This document shows, in pieces, positions 13,741-26,257 of a stretch of DNA of 64,000 bases; positions within the stretch are counted from its first letter, which is position 1, and every line of letters starts with the position of its first letter. The notes under the pieces were generated by a model. It had not been told where the DNA came from, did not search any database, and saw nothing but the letters and a program-made list of their open reading frames with translations. This stretch comes from Dictyophora rubrovolvata (taxonomy: Eukaryota > Basidiomycota > Agaricomycetes > Phallales > Phallaceae). Made by a program: the position numbers and the translations under genes. Location of the stretch: assembly GCA_029959195.1 (NCBI GenBank), contig CP114121.1:1612001-1676000 (forward strand), written 5' to 3'.

Positions 13741-14412
13741 ATTCGAGTGCTATTTGAGAGTTTCTGGGTTAGAAAAATAGTGAGTGAAAGACAGTTGTAT
13801 GCCCGTGGAAGTCGAGACTTTAGGCAGACGACAGCCTGGGATCAAGAACTTCAAGCCGGTTCATTATGTTATACGGCCCGTCTGCACTGGCGACGCGAAC
13901 TTGAAATTCTTCCTAATCTACTAGTTTGCGGTGTCATAATTGCCATTGCTGACCTTTTAAACGATCTAGCCGAATTCATTGGTTATATATTGACTAACAA
14001 CAGTCGTTCAGACGAAAGAAATGCTACTTGTAACGGACTCGAACGGCTACTTGTATTCACAACATAATACACATGATAACTGCAGCGTAAATGCTTGATT
14101 TATGTAATGCATAGAATTGCCCAAAGTTTGAATGAAAGCCATGGCAGGGAAGTGAAGTGAAATAAAAACGTTCACGAATGCAGAGTATGAAGAAAATTAG
14201 AACAGAACCATTCCACGTCAGCGAACCATACATATACAATTCGGTGTCGCGGCCGCGAAGAATATGGGGAAGGCAATAAGATAAGAATATGCCACAGAAC
14301 AAGAGGATGCCTTAATTCAAGTCAAGCACTGGTTAAATGCAGGACAGAAGGTGGCATACGTACAACATGATCGAAAGACAGTCCGTTATATTACAAAAGA
14401 AGAAAAAAAAAA
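13741..14412. other. Intergenic, no gene recognised
   Basis: About 670 bp upstream of the gelsolin-like gene and downstream of the RhoGAP gene, both minus strand. Short frames on either strand have no recognisable content. The A-rich run at about 14400-14412 lies right at the RhoGAP stop. Confidence 0.45.
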
Positions 14413-17400
14413 TTAGTCAAAGCCTTTGTCAACACCAGAAGTTATCGATAACACAGCGCTGGCCCAGTCTTCTTCTTCGAATGATGACCTTCGTAAATGG
14501 AAGCTGATATGGGGTGGAGAAGAGGGTGTAGAGGACCGAAGTGACAAGGATCTTGACCCAGATCCGGCTTCAAGGTCTCTCAGCGAAAAGGATAGATCAT
14601 GTTCTGGAAAAGTGTTCGCTTTATCATACGAAGAGTCTGAAGCAGAAGCCGTGGAGCCCTCAGCAAACGACGAGAGAATGGAATCGATAATGGTTGGTGA
14701 GGCTTGTAAGTATGGATCATTGAAGTTCTCGTCTGCCCCTGCGAAAACAGTAGCTGGAGGATGTGTCCCATGTGGACCGTTAGTACTGAAGAAATCATTC
14801 GAAGAAAGAAGATATTCTGTTGTTGGACGGTGAGACGACGGCTGTAACAACTGCGATTCCGTCGACCCTGACTGAGACTGGTGAATCGGCATTGTAGGCT
14901 GCGAAATTGCAACAGGTCGGGGATGTAAGGAAGCAGTGAACGATGTTGGAGGCGGTGTTGGTAAAGATAAGGAACCGGACGATTGAGTGGAGGCTGGCGG
15001 AGGCGAAATGCTCCTATCTTGCGCCGTAGAAACACGGAAAACGTCCTCCCATCCCAAACTGCTCTCACCGCTATCCATTCCCAAACTAAGCGTAGGAGGT
15101 GTATCGGCTACGATGACTGTCTTTGAGGTCGTAAGTGAAGGTAATACCTCTTCCCATTCACCTCCACCCCCTACATTCTGGAACAGAATCGGTCCGGATA
15201 TGGTGGGTGTTCTCGACCGAGGTGAAGAGGACGAAGTCGATCCACTTGATCCATGCTTCATATTAAATAACAGGTTTAGTGACGGACGACGTCCCATTCT
15301 TTTAGAAGGTGACGGTGACGCAGAAGGGCTGTCCTCCTCCGAAGTAATATTATCAAACGTTTTTGAATTCCGTTGAGCAAGGCCGATAGTGAGTTTCTTG
15401 AGTGAACTTGGCGACACTGGAGCCTGAACAGCATCTGGGTTTGAAGCACCGATAGAAGGAAACACTACGCTAGGTGTAGAGGCTCCTGAGGAACCAAGAA
15501 GAGATGGGCTTGAAAAAGACCCTATACGATTCATGCGACGTTGCTTTGAATGCGATGATTTGCTGGCTTTGTGGCCAGCACCACGGACGCTTGTCATAGC
15601 ATGCTCCGATGATGGTATTGCAGCTCTACGGGCTGTGAGAGCAGCAGAGAAAGCCGAAAGCGAGGTGGGTGTACGAGGCGAAGCAGGCAACGACTTATCA
15701 AAGTTGTAATATTGGTCAGTGAGTGGAGAAGACGACTTGGGAGACTGATTAGGCGGAGTCCTATGAAAACGAGGGGTGTTGTTATTAACACGAATGGCAA
15801 GGCTCATCCCAGTCTCAATATCCGCATCGCCTTCAGAAGACAATAATGACACTTGCGAGACAGTTTGAGAATTTGAATTCGGCTGTTCCATCGACTCCGA
15901 GGATTGAAAAGATACCATGGAATCTGAATGTGGCAGTGTTTGATCACCTTCTGAAACTGATGGCGAAGGACTCGAACCAATGCTGACCGGGTTACTTTGA
16001 CCGCCCTGCTTATCATTCACTTCTTGCAGATTCAACGGGGGTATGGGTATACGCCGAATCTGCTGTCGATGTTTGTTTTCTCTAGTTTTCGAAGAAGGTA
16101 TCAAGATGACATCCTCGTCTGCAGATATTTCCAAATTTCGCTCGTATGGTTTATCGTCTGTTTCATCGTCTGTTTCATCATTCGGTAAAGATTCCGTGGT
16201 TGTCACATCATTCAAATAAACAGAATCTTTCACTGTGCTCTTTTCGTCTTGGTATTTGATCGTTTCCTTCTCTCCAGTGTTTTGACTGTGATCGTCTTCA
16301 GAAAGCTCGTGTGAATGTGCTGCGTCATCGTCCTTTTCTCGTAAGCTCTCATCTTCGTCTGCCTGATTTTGCTGTCCATCAGGATGGTCTGACTTCGTGC
16401 TGGCCTTCATGTAGCTCTCTGAGGCTCCTTCCCAGACCGATGGAACATCACATAGCACCCTCAAAAGGGTCGGCGACATACTCAGGCTAGGACAAAACAC
16501 AAGTAATAAATTGCTCAAAGGCATTTTCGTTATGGAGTGGTTCGCCGCAGTCGCACGAATAAGCTCCACAACCGTTAAAAGCAAGTCATAATTCTCTTTG
16601 GGAAGACGGGATACGAGATCACGGACGATGTTGGTGAGCGTAAGGCTAGGAGCGCGAAGCGTTGATGTATTAGGTAGCGTAAAAGTCGAGAGCGATGGTG
16701 GTTTACGAAGAGCTTGCGGAGATCGGGTGATGAGATTCATGTTCACTGGAGAAATAGGACTCATCGCTTTCCCCGTGATGTGCGGTCCACTTGTACGACT
16801 ATTTTCGGCATTAATGGCATTATCGAAAAGAGGACTTAATACCCGTGTAAGGATCACGTCGGGAACTAGTGGTTTAATTAATTAAATTAGTTCATTTGAA
16901 CCAGACTTGTGACATACGTTCACGAAGATATGCTTTGAATACCGATGCGACAGCATGTGGATCGAGATCGGCGGGCGGACAATCAGTAATGTCATAATCA
17001 GCTCCTAGACAACTATTAGACGACAGCGGCAGAGCAAAACCAACAAAAACAAGACGATACGAACCTCCATCAAAATCACTCCTCAAGCGCGCTACATGTC
17101 CTGCACGTCCAGATATCCTATTGTGCAACAAATACATTAGTATGAATAGATTATGATTTGACAGGGAAGAAAGAAACCGGTCATGAGAACATGCTCATGA
17201 TATAAGAAATATTACTCTAAACTTACCTGAACAGTCCCTCTTCTTCCAGACCCCACTTATGCAGATGCTGCACACAACGGTAAATTAAAGCAGGAATCAT
17301 TCGGGACGCGAGAGGATCATTCAGAGACGACGCAGTCGTCTTAGTGTCCTTAACGCACTCCCATAATTCCCTCTTGAAAACCAAGCCTGACGGGGCACGC

Positions 17401-19364
17401 GGTGGGCGAACAAGTCTCGGGCGTGAGACTAATGAAGCGAAACTGCTAGGTGTATCGCGTCCGTCGCGCTCAGATGACGATCTCGAACCTTGGGATTGAG
17501 AAGGGATAGACCACGAACCAGAACTGTTAGGCGGTCGTTTTGAATTAAATGCGGACGGGCCATGACTTAAACTCCGGTCTTGCCCTACGGGATATAATTG
17601 CATCGGTGATCCACTTATAGGACTCGGGTGGTGATAACTAGAGGTATCGGAACCCGAGCCAGACCCAGTATGTGAACTTGCCCCTCCCCACACCCTTCCA
17701 ACTTTCTCGTAGGCTTTCTTACCCAGACCAAAAGCCATGGCACTAGCATTGTTTGTGAGTGATGTAGCTGCTTGACGAATATGACCTGCTGAGCTAGATA
17801 GAGAAGAACTGGAGGGCGATCGCACACGACTTTGCATCTGACGAACATAGCTCACAGCTTGTAAATCTGTTACACTTGCGTCAGATGTGAGAGGTGTCCT
17901 GATATGGGTTGAGCTATAGCCAGTGGATGTGGTGGAAAGTAATGAGGGGGATGACGTTGACGCCTGAGCGACTGGAGACGGAGAGGGCGAGGGTGTACGA
18001 TGAGAAGGATGAGCCCAAGCAGCTAGACGACCTCGTAAATTGTTATTTTTCGGGGGATGAATGACAATTGAGGCAGGAGAAATGCCACATCCTTGGTTGG
18101 TGATTGCTGTGTCGGTTGCATTAGCTGCCGAAGCGAATGACGTGAAAGGTACAGAGTTAGTAGACGCATGGGAAGAAGATACATGGGGATGATAGTGGTT
18201 CAGCTGGGAAGCATGGTGCCCCCGAGTCGATGAAGTACTGGGTATCGTCAGGGACAATGATCTTCGCTTCGCTTGTTTATCGGGGGCGGTACTGGGTCGT
18301 TCGTGACGCTGACTGGAAGGCGAGGCTGTAGTAGAAGCGGGAGCAGAGGGAGGAGGTCGAGGCTGTACAGCAGGTTTCCACAAGATATCCTCCTCGTCTA
18401 TGTCTTCGGCGTTATTGCTACCGGCGAGATAGGCACTAACACGTCTGCTCTCAGACGGCGTCCCAGTACTGGTGGCAGGTCTGACGGTGTGACCACTATC
18501 CATTGTCGAATCGCTGCGTCTCCAGCGTTCTTTGGTTTCTTCCGAAGCAGAAAAGGGGGTTCCGGAACGCTCGGAATGATCGAAACCCAAAGGCGCGACA
18601 CCCCCGATCCGTTCGGCGACAGCAACGACCATGCTTGAAGGTGAAGAGGGTAACGGAGACTTGGTATTACTGGACTGCTTTAACCGTGGCTTGGGAGGGG
18701 GCAATGGAGGGAGATGGTTTGTCTCCGGAATCACAGAACACGATGATAAGTGCATTTGTACTTGAGCTTGAGACTGCAGCTGGGAAGGAGGATGAGAGGG
18801 TGATGCTGGGGAAGATTTCGATAATGGAGGGGTAGACAAAGAAGTTGAAGAATGTGTTGTTGTACTAGGATTCAGCTTATTATTATTAGTACTGTAGTTA
18901 ATGTTATGATTATTAGCCTGTGCTTGTTTTTTGGCACTAAATATGTTCATAGAAAGTTTTGCAGACGAGGGCTGAGATGAAGGAGTGGACTGAGACTCTG
19001 CTGGCCATGGATTATTCAACGGACTATTCGGGAGAGAAGGAGAGTTAGCTGGAGAAATCACAGCCAGTAGCGAGCTAGAATCCTGGGACTGTTTACGACG
19101 CTTCCCAAATGCCCTTTTGAGCTTTTGCGTTGTCGAAGCCGTAGAGGTAACGATGCCCAACTGAAAAGGGGGTTGCTGGAGTGACGCTGACGACGGGGTC
19201 GAGGAGGGGCTTGCGGCAATATTATATTGAGAGATATCGCCTCGAGGCATCGAGTTGTCAGATTGTGAATCGTCGAGAACGAAAAGAGAGGACTTCGAGG
19301 AGCTGAAGCTGGAAGATGATCCAATAGAGGACGGGGTGAAAGTGACGACTCGATCACTGTTCAT
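14413..19364 (-). CDS. Large Rho GTPase-activating protein (RhoGAP)
   Basis: A RhoGAP of roughly 1,590 residues, which would switch off Rho/Cdc42-type GTPases at the cell cortex. The start at 19364 gives MNSDRVVTFTPSSIGSSSSF. About 640 Ser/Pro-rich, poorly ordered residues follow before the GAP domain. The GAP domain is split over three exon blocks. The first is SGLVFKRELWECVKDTKT to HLHKWGLEEEGLFR. The second is RISGRAGHVARLRSDFDGG to DLDPHAVASVFKAYLRE. The third is VILTRVLSPLFDNAI to LLLVFCPSLSMSPTLLRVLC. The arginine finger is the Arg in EEGLFRISG, interrupted by an intron at about 17137-17222; further introns lie near 16860-16900 and 17000-17065. After the GAP domain comes another roughly 650-residue disordered tail. 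It ends EEEDWASAVLSI near the stop at 14413, matching the end of the Ser-rich protein encoded at 7948-8956. No BAR, PH, SH3 or LIM domain is visible. Confidence 0.88.
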
Positions 19365-19606
19365 GCCCTCTGATTGTCGCGGAAAATGCTGTGTGTATCG
19401 TCGTTGTCGACGTGGATGATGATGATGAATGATGGACGTGTGTGTACAAGTCTATTTTACTCGGGACTGGGGTCTTAACTCAGGTTTTGCACATGGCTTC
19501 CCTGTCACTACTACGGTCACACCGCTGAGACGAACAATTATGGTAAATCTAAAATTATCAAGTAGACAATAGAAATGGAAATCTATCAGCAGCACCCGAA
19601 ACCCCC

Positions 19607-21100
19607 TTAGACAGCATTCAGCAACTCCTTTACTGTCTCATACGTGAAAAATCTTGGCCATAGTTGAGTGGAAACGATACAGGTAAAAAGGTACAGAGGC
19701 AAACACTTACGATGTAGCAATGCTTGGCGCGACTTTTACTACAAGAAATTAATGAATCGAATTCACATGCAAAGAAAATGCAAAGAAAATGCACACTCAC
19801 GAAGATTCGGCCATAAGCCGCGATAGAGACCGACAAACCCTTCGTTCTTGATGATCTCTTGTAGTGCTTCCAAGGCACCATTGTATTTGTAACCAAGCGC
19901 ACCCTGGCCCATCCCAACTACTTGCATCTTCCGTCGCAAAACATCAAATGGATATGTTAGTGTCTGCGAAATCGATCCTGAAAACTTGTATTATAGATAT
20001 GTTTGATGCCAATGATGGCTACCTTACCCGCCAGTGCACCACATGCTAGCTTCCTCACAACAGTAGCCTTGCCCGGGGGTGTGAGGACTCCCCGTAAAGC
20101 CTCATAAGCAGCGAAATTTATCCCAACATAGGGTGCGACACCCATAGCAGTGGTTACCAACCCCCTATACAACGCACGGACACCACCTTCTTCACGCATG
20201 ACTTTCAATGTCATGCCCCAAATTCCGAGATCGACCGCCCTTCGTGAAGCAGTGATCATATCACCAGAGATGGTAGCTGCGGCAGTATGGTATCCTGAAC
20301 GAGCACCAGCTGACGCGGCAGACAAGGTTGAATTGGCTTGATTCTGTAGTGGCAGCGACGCTGATGCAATGCTCAACCGCGACCTCACAAGGTCAAGAGG
20401 ATACGTGGTGCATACCGACGTGATGCCCGCTAAGGCACCTGCCGCAAGACGTGTTGGCGTATCCAATGGTCGCGATCCCTGAAGGGTGAACATCTGCAGA
20501 GGCGGGTCACTCATAAGTATGAAACTAATGCGCAGTTTAACCAGCGGAAAGATTTCTCACCTTTTTCAGCTGTTCGTAACTAAAATAAAAATTGGAGTAT
20601 CAGTTCTCGGTGCCTCTAAACGAGATCCTTTGATAAACTTACGTTGTAAACTGAACCGCACTATACGGTACAATCCTCAAACAATTGATACCATTACCTC
20701 TCATAAATCCTTTGAATCCTTCTTCCCTCCACATTCTGACAAGACTTGCCCATACGCCCCGATACTGTCCGGACCCAGATTTCGGCTGGACTTGCCTTTT
20801 TTAAAGTTCATATGAGAACAGTGCATGTACAATGATTAACCGCACCTACTGAATAATTTTGAGTCGCTCCAAAGGACTGACAACTGTGCGCGATGTAGCA
20901 CCAGCGATACCGCCTGCAATGAAATACGATGACACTTGCGGATCCACAAAGCTCAGTACAGAGCGTTTCGAGCTACCCGCTGAGCCAGATACTGATGCGG
21001 ATGTTGAGATTGTCTTTAACGCATCACTTTGTGATCTGACCTCTCCTACGCGACTCTGTTCTCCAGAGGAAGAAGATGGAGACGAATTAGCAGTAGCCAT
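19607..21100 (-). CDS. Mitochondrial carrier (SLC25 family)
   Basis: Inner-membrane solute carrier with the three-repeat mitochondrial carrier fold. Each repeat shows its Px[D/E]xx[R/K] signature: SPLERLKII in the first (after SSYFIAGGIAGATSRTVV), YPLDLVRSR in the second and YPFDVLRRKM in the third. The segment GNGINCLRIVPYSAVQFTTY between repeats places it near the APS/PAPS carrier of yeast (YPR011C type) and the ATP-Mg/Pi and CoA carriers. The substrate cannot be fixed from sequence alone. The start at 21100 (MATANSSPSSSSGEQSRVGE) gives a short Ser-rich N-terminus without the EF-hands of calcium-dependent carriers. The last exons are very small: KVAPSIATS, then FFTYETVKELLNAV and the stop at 19607. 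It diverges from the dynamitin gene with 226 bp between the start codons. Confidence 0.88.
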
Positions 21101-21326
21101 TGAAGAGATTATGGGGAAGGTGAGGGGGGGAAGTAAGGGTATAATGATATTAGAAGTCCATGCAACAGGTTTTGCGTTAGGAGATGTGGAGTCAAAAAAA
21201 CAACACAGAAAAACGATTTCAGCAGTGCGCCGTGGCCGTGGCTCGGAGGTTGCCGAAAGCCGACACATAGCTGTGATCCCGACTGTCACTGTCATTGTGA
21301 GTATCCTAGGCACCACACCGATAGCG
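21101..21326. promoter_or_regulatory. Shared divergent promoter region, carrier / dynamitin
   Basis: The 226 bp between two divergent start codons must hold both promoters and both 5' leaders. No clear TATA box or other element stands out. The assignment rests on gene layout only. Confidence 0.5.
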
Positions 21327-22827
21327 ATGAGTGCTGCAGCCAAATATTCTGGTCTTCCTGATATTGTAAGCTGCGTTTCCAAATAATACACGCCCTTTCC
21401 TGACTGTGTCTCTTTAAAAATAGGACACCGCTCCTGACGTCTATGAAACGCCTGACACATTCACCAGTGTTCATGAGGATGTGCGCGGGTTGCACCTCTA
21501 CCTCAGTACAAACCCATGTTAACTTCTTCTTCTTTAGGGGAACTCGAGTGAAGATGACATTCTGTCGCGTCCTTTAGGACGGGGACGAGGTACAGACGAC
21601 GCAAAACCTCCATCGAAAGAAGAATTAGACGATGCATCACTGCTTTCTATGGACGCAGCAACGAAGAAGTTTCGCGCCGCGGAAAAAAAACGTTGGTTTG
21701 ATGTCATTAATATTCCTACTATCATTGAAATCGGTTTGTTTCGGCAGATCACCGTCCACGACTGACATATACCTACCCACCTTCACCGACTTCAAACTCG
21801 CCTCCGTCTTCTCCAACTTCAAAGTTGCGTCCTCCACCTGTATCAGTCCGTTTGCGCATGCTACAACATGAACTCGCTTCTCTTGAAACGGAATTGTCCG
21901 ATCCATCAAATCCGGCTCTTCACGAGGACAACGGAGAGTTGGCAGATCCTGGCGTTCTCATGAAAGGTCTATTGGATGTTCGAAAACGTCTTCAAAAAGT
22001 GTCCAAACCCCATGAGGGCCGAGGGAGACTCATTGAAAAAATTTTAAACCCAAATTCAACAATCGCGCGACCTGAATATACCATGGAGAAGAAAGATACC
22101 CTAGCTAAAGACGCGCGACCTGGTGTGCTCGATCTTGCAACTATAGACAATCGTGTTAGTGAGTTAGAATCACTCATTGGATCATCGAGCACAACTCTGG
22201 ACGAGGTATGTAATCTCTGATCTCTCTTTCTATTTCATGATCGACTTAAAAACAAAACAGTCATCACCTCTTCCGGCACCGCTGTTACCACTGATCACAC
22301 GGCTTAATGCCCAACTAACCTTGCTTACTCAACCCCGACATATCGATTCTATATCCCGACGTCTAAAACTTCTTCTATCTGACCTTGAGCGGGTCTCAGC
22401 GGCTTCGGGAAATGTGAATGGCATTCCACTCGGCGCAGGCACAACTCAGGGCCAAGGCAAACGTCAAAACCAACCTACTGACCGGATCCAACCAGACAGT
22501 CAGAATTTGGCATCGACAAACGTGCGCGATTCATTACTACCGACCTTGACGCGTCTGTCGCCTCTTCTGCCTCATATCCCCCAAGTCCTTTCCCGGTTGC
22601 GAACGCTCTCTACGCTCCATAATGATGCGGCTGCTTTTCAGGCGACTCTGAAAAGCATGGAAGAGGAAGAACGGAGAATTAAAAATGTTCTCAATGATCT
22701 TGAAAGGGCTGTTGATGCAGTTGAAACCAGTTTGCAAGAAAATAGTGTGGTAATTTCCGGCAATGTTGCAGGACTTGAAAAGCGAGTAGAGGAGTTGGGA
22801 AGGAGAATGGAGGGCTTGGGAAAATAA
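21327..22827 (+). CDS. DCTN2: Dynamitin (dynactin subunit 2, p50)
   Basis: Structural subunit of dynactin, the dynein co-factor; p50 forms part of the shoulder linking the p150 arm to the Arp1 filament. The start at 21327 gives MSAAAKYSGLPDI, and after a short intron DTAPDVYETPDTFTS. This is the conserved N-terminal dynamitin motif (LPDID...DVYETPD) that anchors p50 to the Arp1 filament. Further exons carry SSEDDILSRPLGRGRGTDDA and the predicted coiled coils LRMLQHELASLETELSDPS, LLDVRKRLQKVSK and a C-terminal helix (LEKRVEELGRRMEGLGK) before the stop at 22825-22827. Total length is near 400 residues, normal for the family. Four or five short introns are needed; those near 21366-21422 and 22206-22260 are clearest. 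Confidence 0.87.
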
Positions 22828-22953
22828 CATTGTACACTTAATATCCCCATTAACATTTGCAATGGCAAAAGAATTTAAAAAATCTCAAAAGAATCGTGTA
22901 GGAGGGAAGGTAAACACCTACTTTATGGACAGTTGGTGTGTTTCAAAAAAAGA

Positions 22954-23047
22954 CGACGCCTGTGAGATTCGAACTCACGTGTGCAAAGCACATTCGCTAT
23001 ACTACAGCAATAGCAGGCGAACCCGGTAACCACTGCGGCAAAGCGTC
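22954..23047 (-). tRNA. tRNA-Ser(GCT) with intron
   Basis: On the minus strand, 5' GACGCTT pairs with 3' AGGCGTC to form the seven-pair acceptor stem, followed by discriminator G (usual for tRNA-Ser). The D arm contains AGTGGTTACCGG. The T arm is GTGAG-TTCGAAT-CTCAC. The anticodon stem is TTCGC/GCGAA, and its enlarged loop reads CT-GCT-A followed by about 12 extra bases, as expected for an intron just after position 37. A long variable arm (TGTGC-TTT-GCACA) marks a class II tRNA, supporting Ser and anticodon GCT (codons AGC/AGU). A run of seven T residues just past the 3' end is a Pol III terminator. Confidence 0.9.
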
Positions 23048-24413
23048 CATTAAAGTTCAGTAGCCAAGTATCCAATATAATCAAACGCACTGAACACCAA
23101 GTACTAATTTCGCACTTAAACTATCTTTTCATCTTCTAGCACTCCCGGTCTTTATCAAATGAATTTTTTGACACAAATGTAAAAAATTCCGTTATTCAGC
23201 GTTCAGGTTAAAGACAAAAACAAGATCAAGTTAAGAACGTGTCCAACCCAGTATTGTCTAACAATCTTTTCATTACTGACGTCACAGATCCGCCATTTCT
23301 GAGACCAAGCATATAATACGTTCGAAATCTTCCTCCAACTTGAGGATCGACTATATGCGTTCGTTAAGACGGGTCAGCCCCACTACTTTTAATAGATATA
23401 ACAGCGCTGGAGCACTGCTTCAAAACTTGCGCTATATGCAGCTCGATCCGACATAAGAACCTGCCAAAACATTCCAGGGTTACGCCACAAATAAACCCGA
23501 CTTCGGTCATAATTGCTTCAAACACCCGAAACGATTTCCTTTCATAAGGTGGGATTTTATGACATTTCAGCAGCTGAGAATACATATTCTGCGTGCATAG
23601 GGTGAATGAAAGCACAAAGAATATCTTGAGAAATGGGTTAATTATATGGTTTTGAACCGGTGTACTTTCTGGAAGTGGAAAGTAAGGAAGGATGTCTACA
23701 AAAAATATGGACACCCATGTTCAGAAACGCATCTCAATCAAGTGTATAATACTACCCACTATGGGAAATGCACCGCCACCATAAGAACGAGAATTTTGCA
23801 TACTGAATGACGTAAAAGTAGCCTATATCGTGCGGGTTGATGATACCAGGAAATAACGCGATGCCGCCACCGATGGCGAACCATGTCAATGAGCTAAGGA
23901 AACCCAGGAACGAGGCCGAGGTCGAGGTTGAGAAAAATGCCACCCTGCTCAGCACAGGGAGGATAACCAAACCAACGGTGAAGAGATATGCGTCGCAAAC
24001 ATAGGTTAATGAAGTGGGAAGGCACATTAACAAGGGTCGTTGAAGGGTACTACTCTCTTCGCAATCGAGATCGCGAACGTGGCATTGTACTTTTTGAGAA
24101 TCGCAAGGGTCAAGAAACGTGCCGTCAGAATCCGCCAGAATTCGCAATGGCCCGTTTACCGTTCTTTTCGAAAGCATTTGAAAAGAGTAGAAGAAGGGCA
24201 AGAAGAAAAAATCAAATGCAATTTTAAAAAATAAATATATTTATTACGCCCTATTCTCTTTTCATCCCCCTTTTTGTGCTTCCGATAAATGTAGTAATAG
24301 GGGGGTGGTACCAGCCCAGCACAGTGGTTGGTTTGTAAGCCTGAAGCTCAGCAGTCGAGATTGAGGTCGGGGAAAAACTATATTGCCATCAACATAAGCT
24401 CAGTTGTTTGTTG
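23048..24413. other. Gene-poor stretch with a possible decayed membrane-protein ORF
   Basis: About 1.37 kb between the tRNA gene and GPI18. A minus-strand frame at 23752-24201 has hydrophobic stretches (YLFTVGLVILPVLSRVAFF, and FLGFLSSLTWFAIGGGIALF) that could be two or three membrane helices. A second minus-strand frame lies at 23364-23714. Neither begins or ends like a complete gene, and I recognise no family. It may be a relic of a small membrane protein, or chance. AT-rich sequence follows at 24220-24290. Confidence 0.3.
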
Positions 24414-25828
24414 TTAAGCGGGCGGTAGGAAGGCAGTCCAGAGAATAATGCTTGTCAGCCCCCACAGAATGCTCCATACGATCCAGCGGCGGCCCCACGC
24501 GGGTTTTTCTAAAAACAGTTTCGCAGCACTCCAATAGAGAAAAGGAACTGATGATGCCTGGCGTAATATAATCTGAGTGTGCGAGAAGAAGAGGAGTATC
24601 AGAGTAAATAGAAGCGCATAGATTGCATGCGGGAGAATTGACTTTGTATGAAAGGGGTTTGGACGGTCCCTAAATGATGATATATGGGATGGCCCTCGAA
24701 AGACAACAGTAGTGCCGACATTTGTGATAGTTGTCAGTGACCCCCAAAGTAGAAGAAGAACAACAGGGGCAGATATGACGAAGTTGGGTAACTGTTGGCG
24801 CGTCCAATAACGCAGGAAGCCACCACTATTCCAATAAGACGACTGTACATATGTATAAATGAATGGAGGACGACCTGAGCACCAAGGCCGAGGATGCAGA
24901 GTGTGGACACAAAATGCTTGGTAGCCATTATATTGGTGGAGTAAAAATGGAACAAGTGGGAATAGTGAAAGTATGGTAGCTGACACAAATTTCAAGGGTC
25001 TGATCTGTGTCAATAGTAGCGTCAGTCAGGAGGAATGGACAGTATCATGGAAGCATGGGCAGACTTTTTTACCACCCAGCCAGGTCTCAATATTCTCAAT
25101 GATGGCACCCCAAATAATGAAGCCGCCGAGCATGAATGCATTAGATCGGAAACAGCCTGCAAACAAGAAGACGCAGGCTGCTTTGAGCCATTGATGCTGG
25201 GCACAGTAAAGCATGCCTATAAGCGAAAAACAATGACTGCCTAAAATAGAATATGGAACAAAGCATTTTTACCTTTGTAGGAAGCCCATGTAAACCAAGG
25301 TTCTGTGTACGGGGCTACTAAATGCAATACGGAAGGACTTGAGGGTAAGAGAGATAGATATGCCGAAAGCAGTGCAATGTGTCTAGACCCGGTATGATGC
25401 AAAGACAAAAGGTAAAGTAGACGAGTAGTATCGAGGGAAAAAAGGGTGGAGAGGATGAAATGGGGTATGATAGTTGAGACTAGAAGCTCGGGTGAAAGCC
25501 AAAGACCGAAATGAGATAAGATACGGAGGAGAATAGGCAGGCCGGGCATGAAAGCGTATTGGTGCTCATAGCGGTAACCACGGTGGGCGATTGTGAGGTA
25601 ATGGAACGCGTCCCATCTCATGGCAATACTGGCAAATCTGGATAAAAGGGGAGAATCTGGATCGCTGCTTACGAGAGAGGGAGAAGCATCGAACAGGGAC
25701 AGATAAGATGAAAGAAACGCAATCAAGATTGTGAGAAATCGAAGGGCCAGTGTAGACCAAACGAGATTGCGGATATCGCGAGAACTGGGAAGCGGTGGAG
25801 ACTGTTGTTGGTAAGCAGGTGATAGCAT
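24414..25828 (-). CDS. GPI18: GPI mannosyltransferase 2 (PIG-V / Gpi18)
   Basis: ER multipass enzyme that adds the second mannose to the GPI-anchor precursor using dolichol-phosphate-mannose. The start at 25828 gives MLSPAYQQQSPPLPSSRDIR, followed by a first membrane helix. The family signature is clear: SRFASIAMRWDAFHYLTIAH, then HRGYRYEHQYAFMPGLPILL. These carry the W-D pair of the luminal loop and the tail-proximal FMPGLP motif. Later conserved segments are LHLVAPYTEPWFTWASYKG and a C-terminal hydrophobic region (GRRWIVWSILWGLTSIILW). The stop is at 24414-24416. One intron lies near 25241-25255 and others fall between about 25010 and 25240. Length is about 430 residues, normal for fungal Gpi18. 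It is divergent from the arrestin gene with about 430 bp between starts. Confidence 0.9.
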
Positions 25829-26257
25829 TGGTAACTGAAACAACACAATAAGCGTCGCAGCAGTGCACAACTGAGGGAGCAGCCTGCGAGCCAGCACAGG
25901 TCAGCACGCGGGTTGGTATCTCGGGACGACTTCGGAGCGGAGGGGTTGCTTAGTCAGAATACAGAGGAGATATGCACGTACGGAATGAAAAAAAAATAAT
26001 TTTATTTCAAATAGTTTTTTTTTGGATACAGCTTTTTAGGGCAAAGAAAAAACCCTCAAAGCGCCACAAAGGAACACCCGCTTGGGCCAGTGCTCAGTGC
26101 AGCGCAAAGACAAAGTATAAGAGACTAGATTCCTTACGTAATTTGATCGGCCCGGAAACATACAACAAACAGAATAAAGAAGGCACTGAGTGGCAGTTGG
26201 AGAAGAGCCAGTGAGCCAGTGACTAGTGTTGTCCTCCTCCTTGCTTATATACGCACT
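25829..26257. promoter_or_regulatory. Shared divergent promoter region, GPI18 / arrestin-like
   Basis: 429 bp between divergent start codons. It includes A- and T-rich runs at about 25987-26045 but no recognisable RNA gene or frame. The promoter assignment is from layout only. Confidence 0.5.

Noticed and set aside
13747-14067. Plus-strand ORF of 106 codons upstream of the gelsolin-like gene
   Set aside because: No recognisable motif and it lies in a promoter interval.
14426-15376. Plus-strand ORFs of 129-135 codons
   Set aside because: They are antisense to the Ser-rich RhoGAP tail; compositional shadow of TCN-rich codons.
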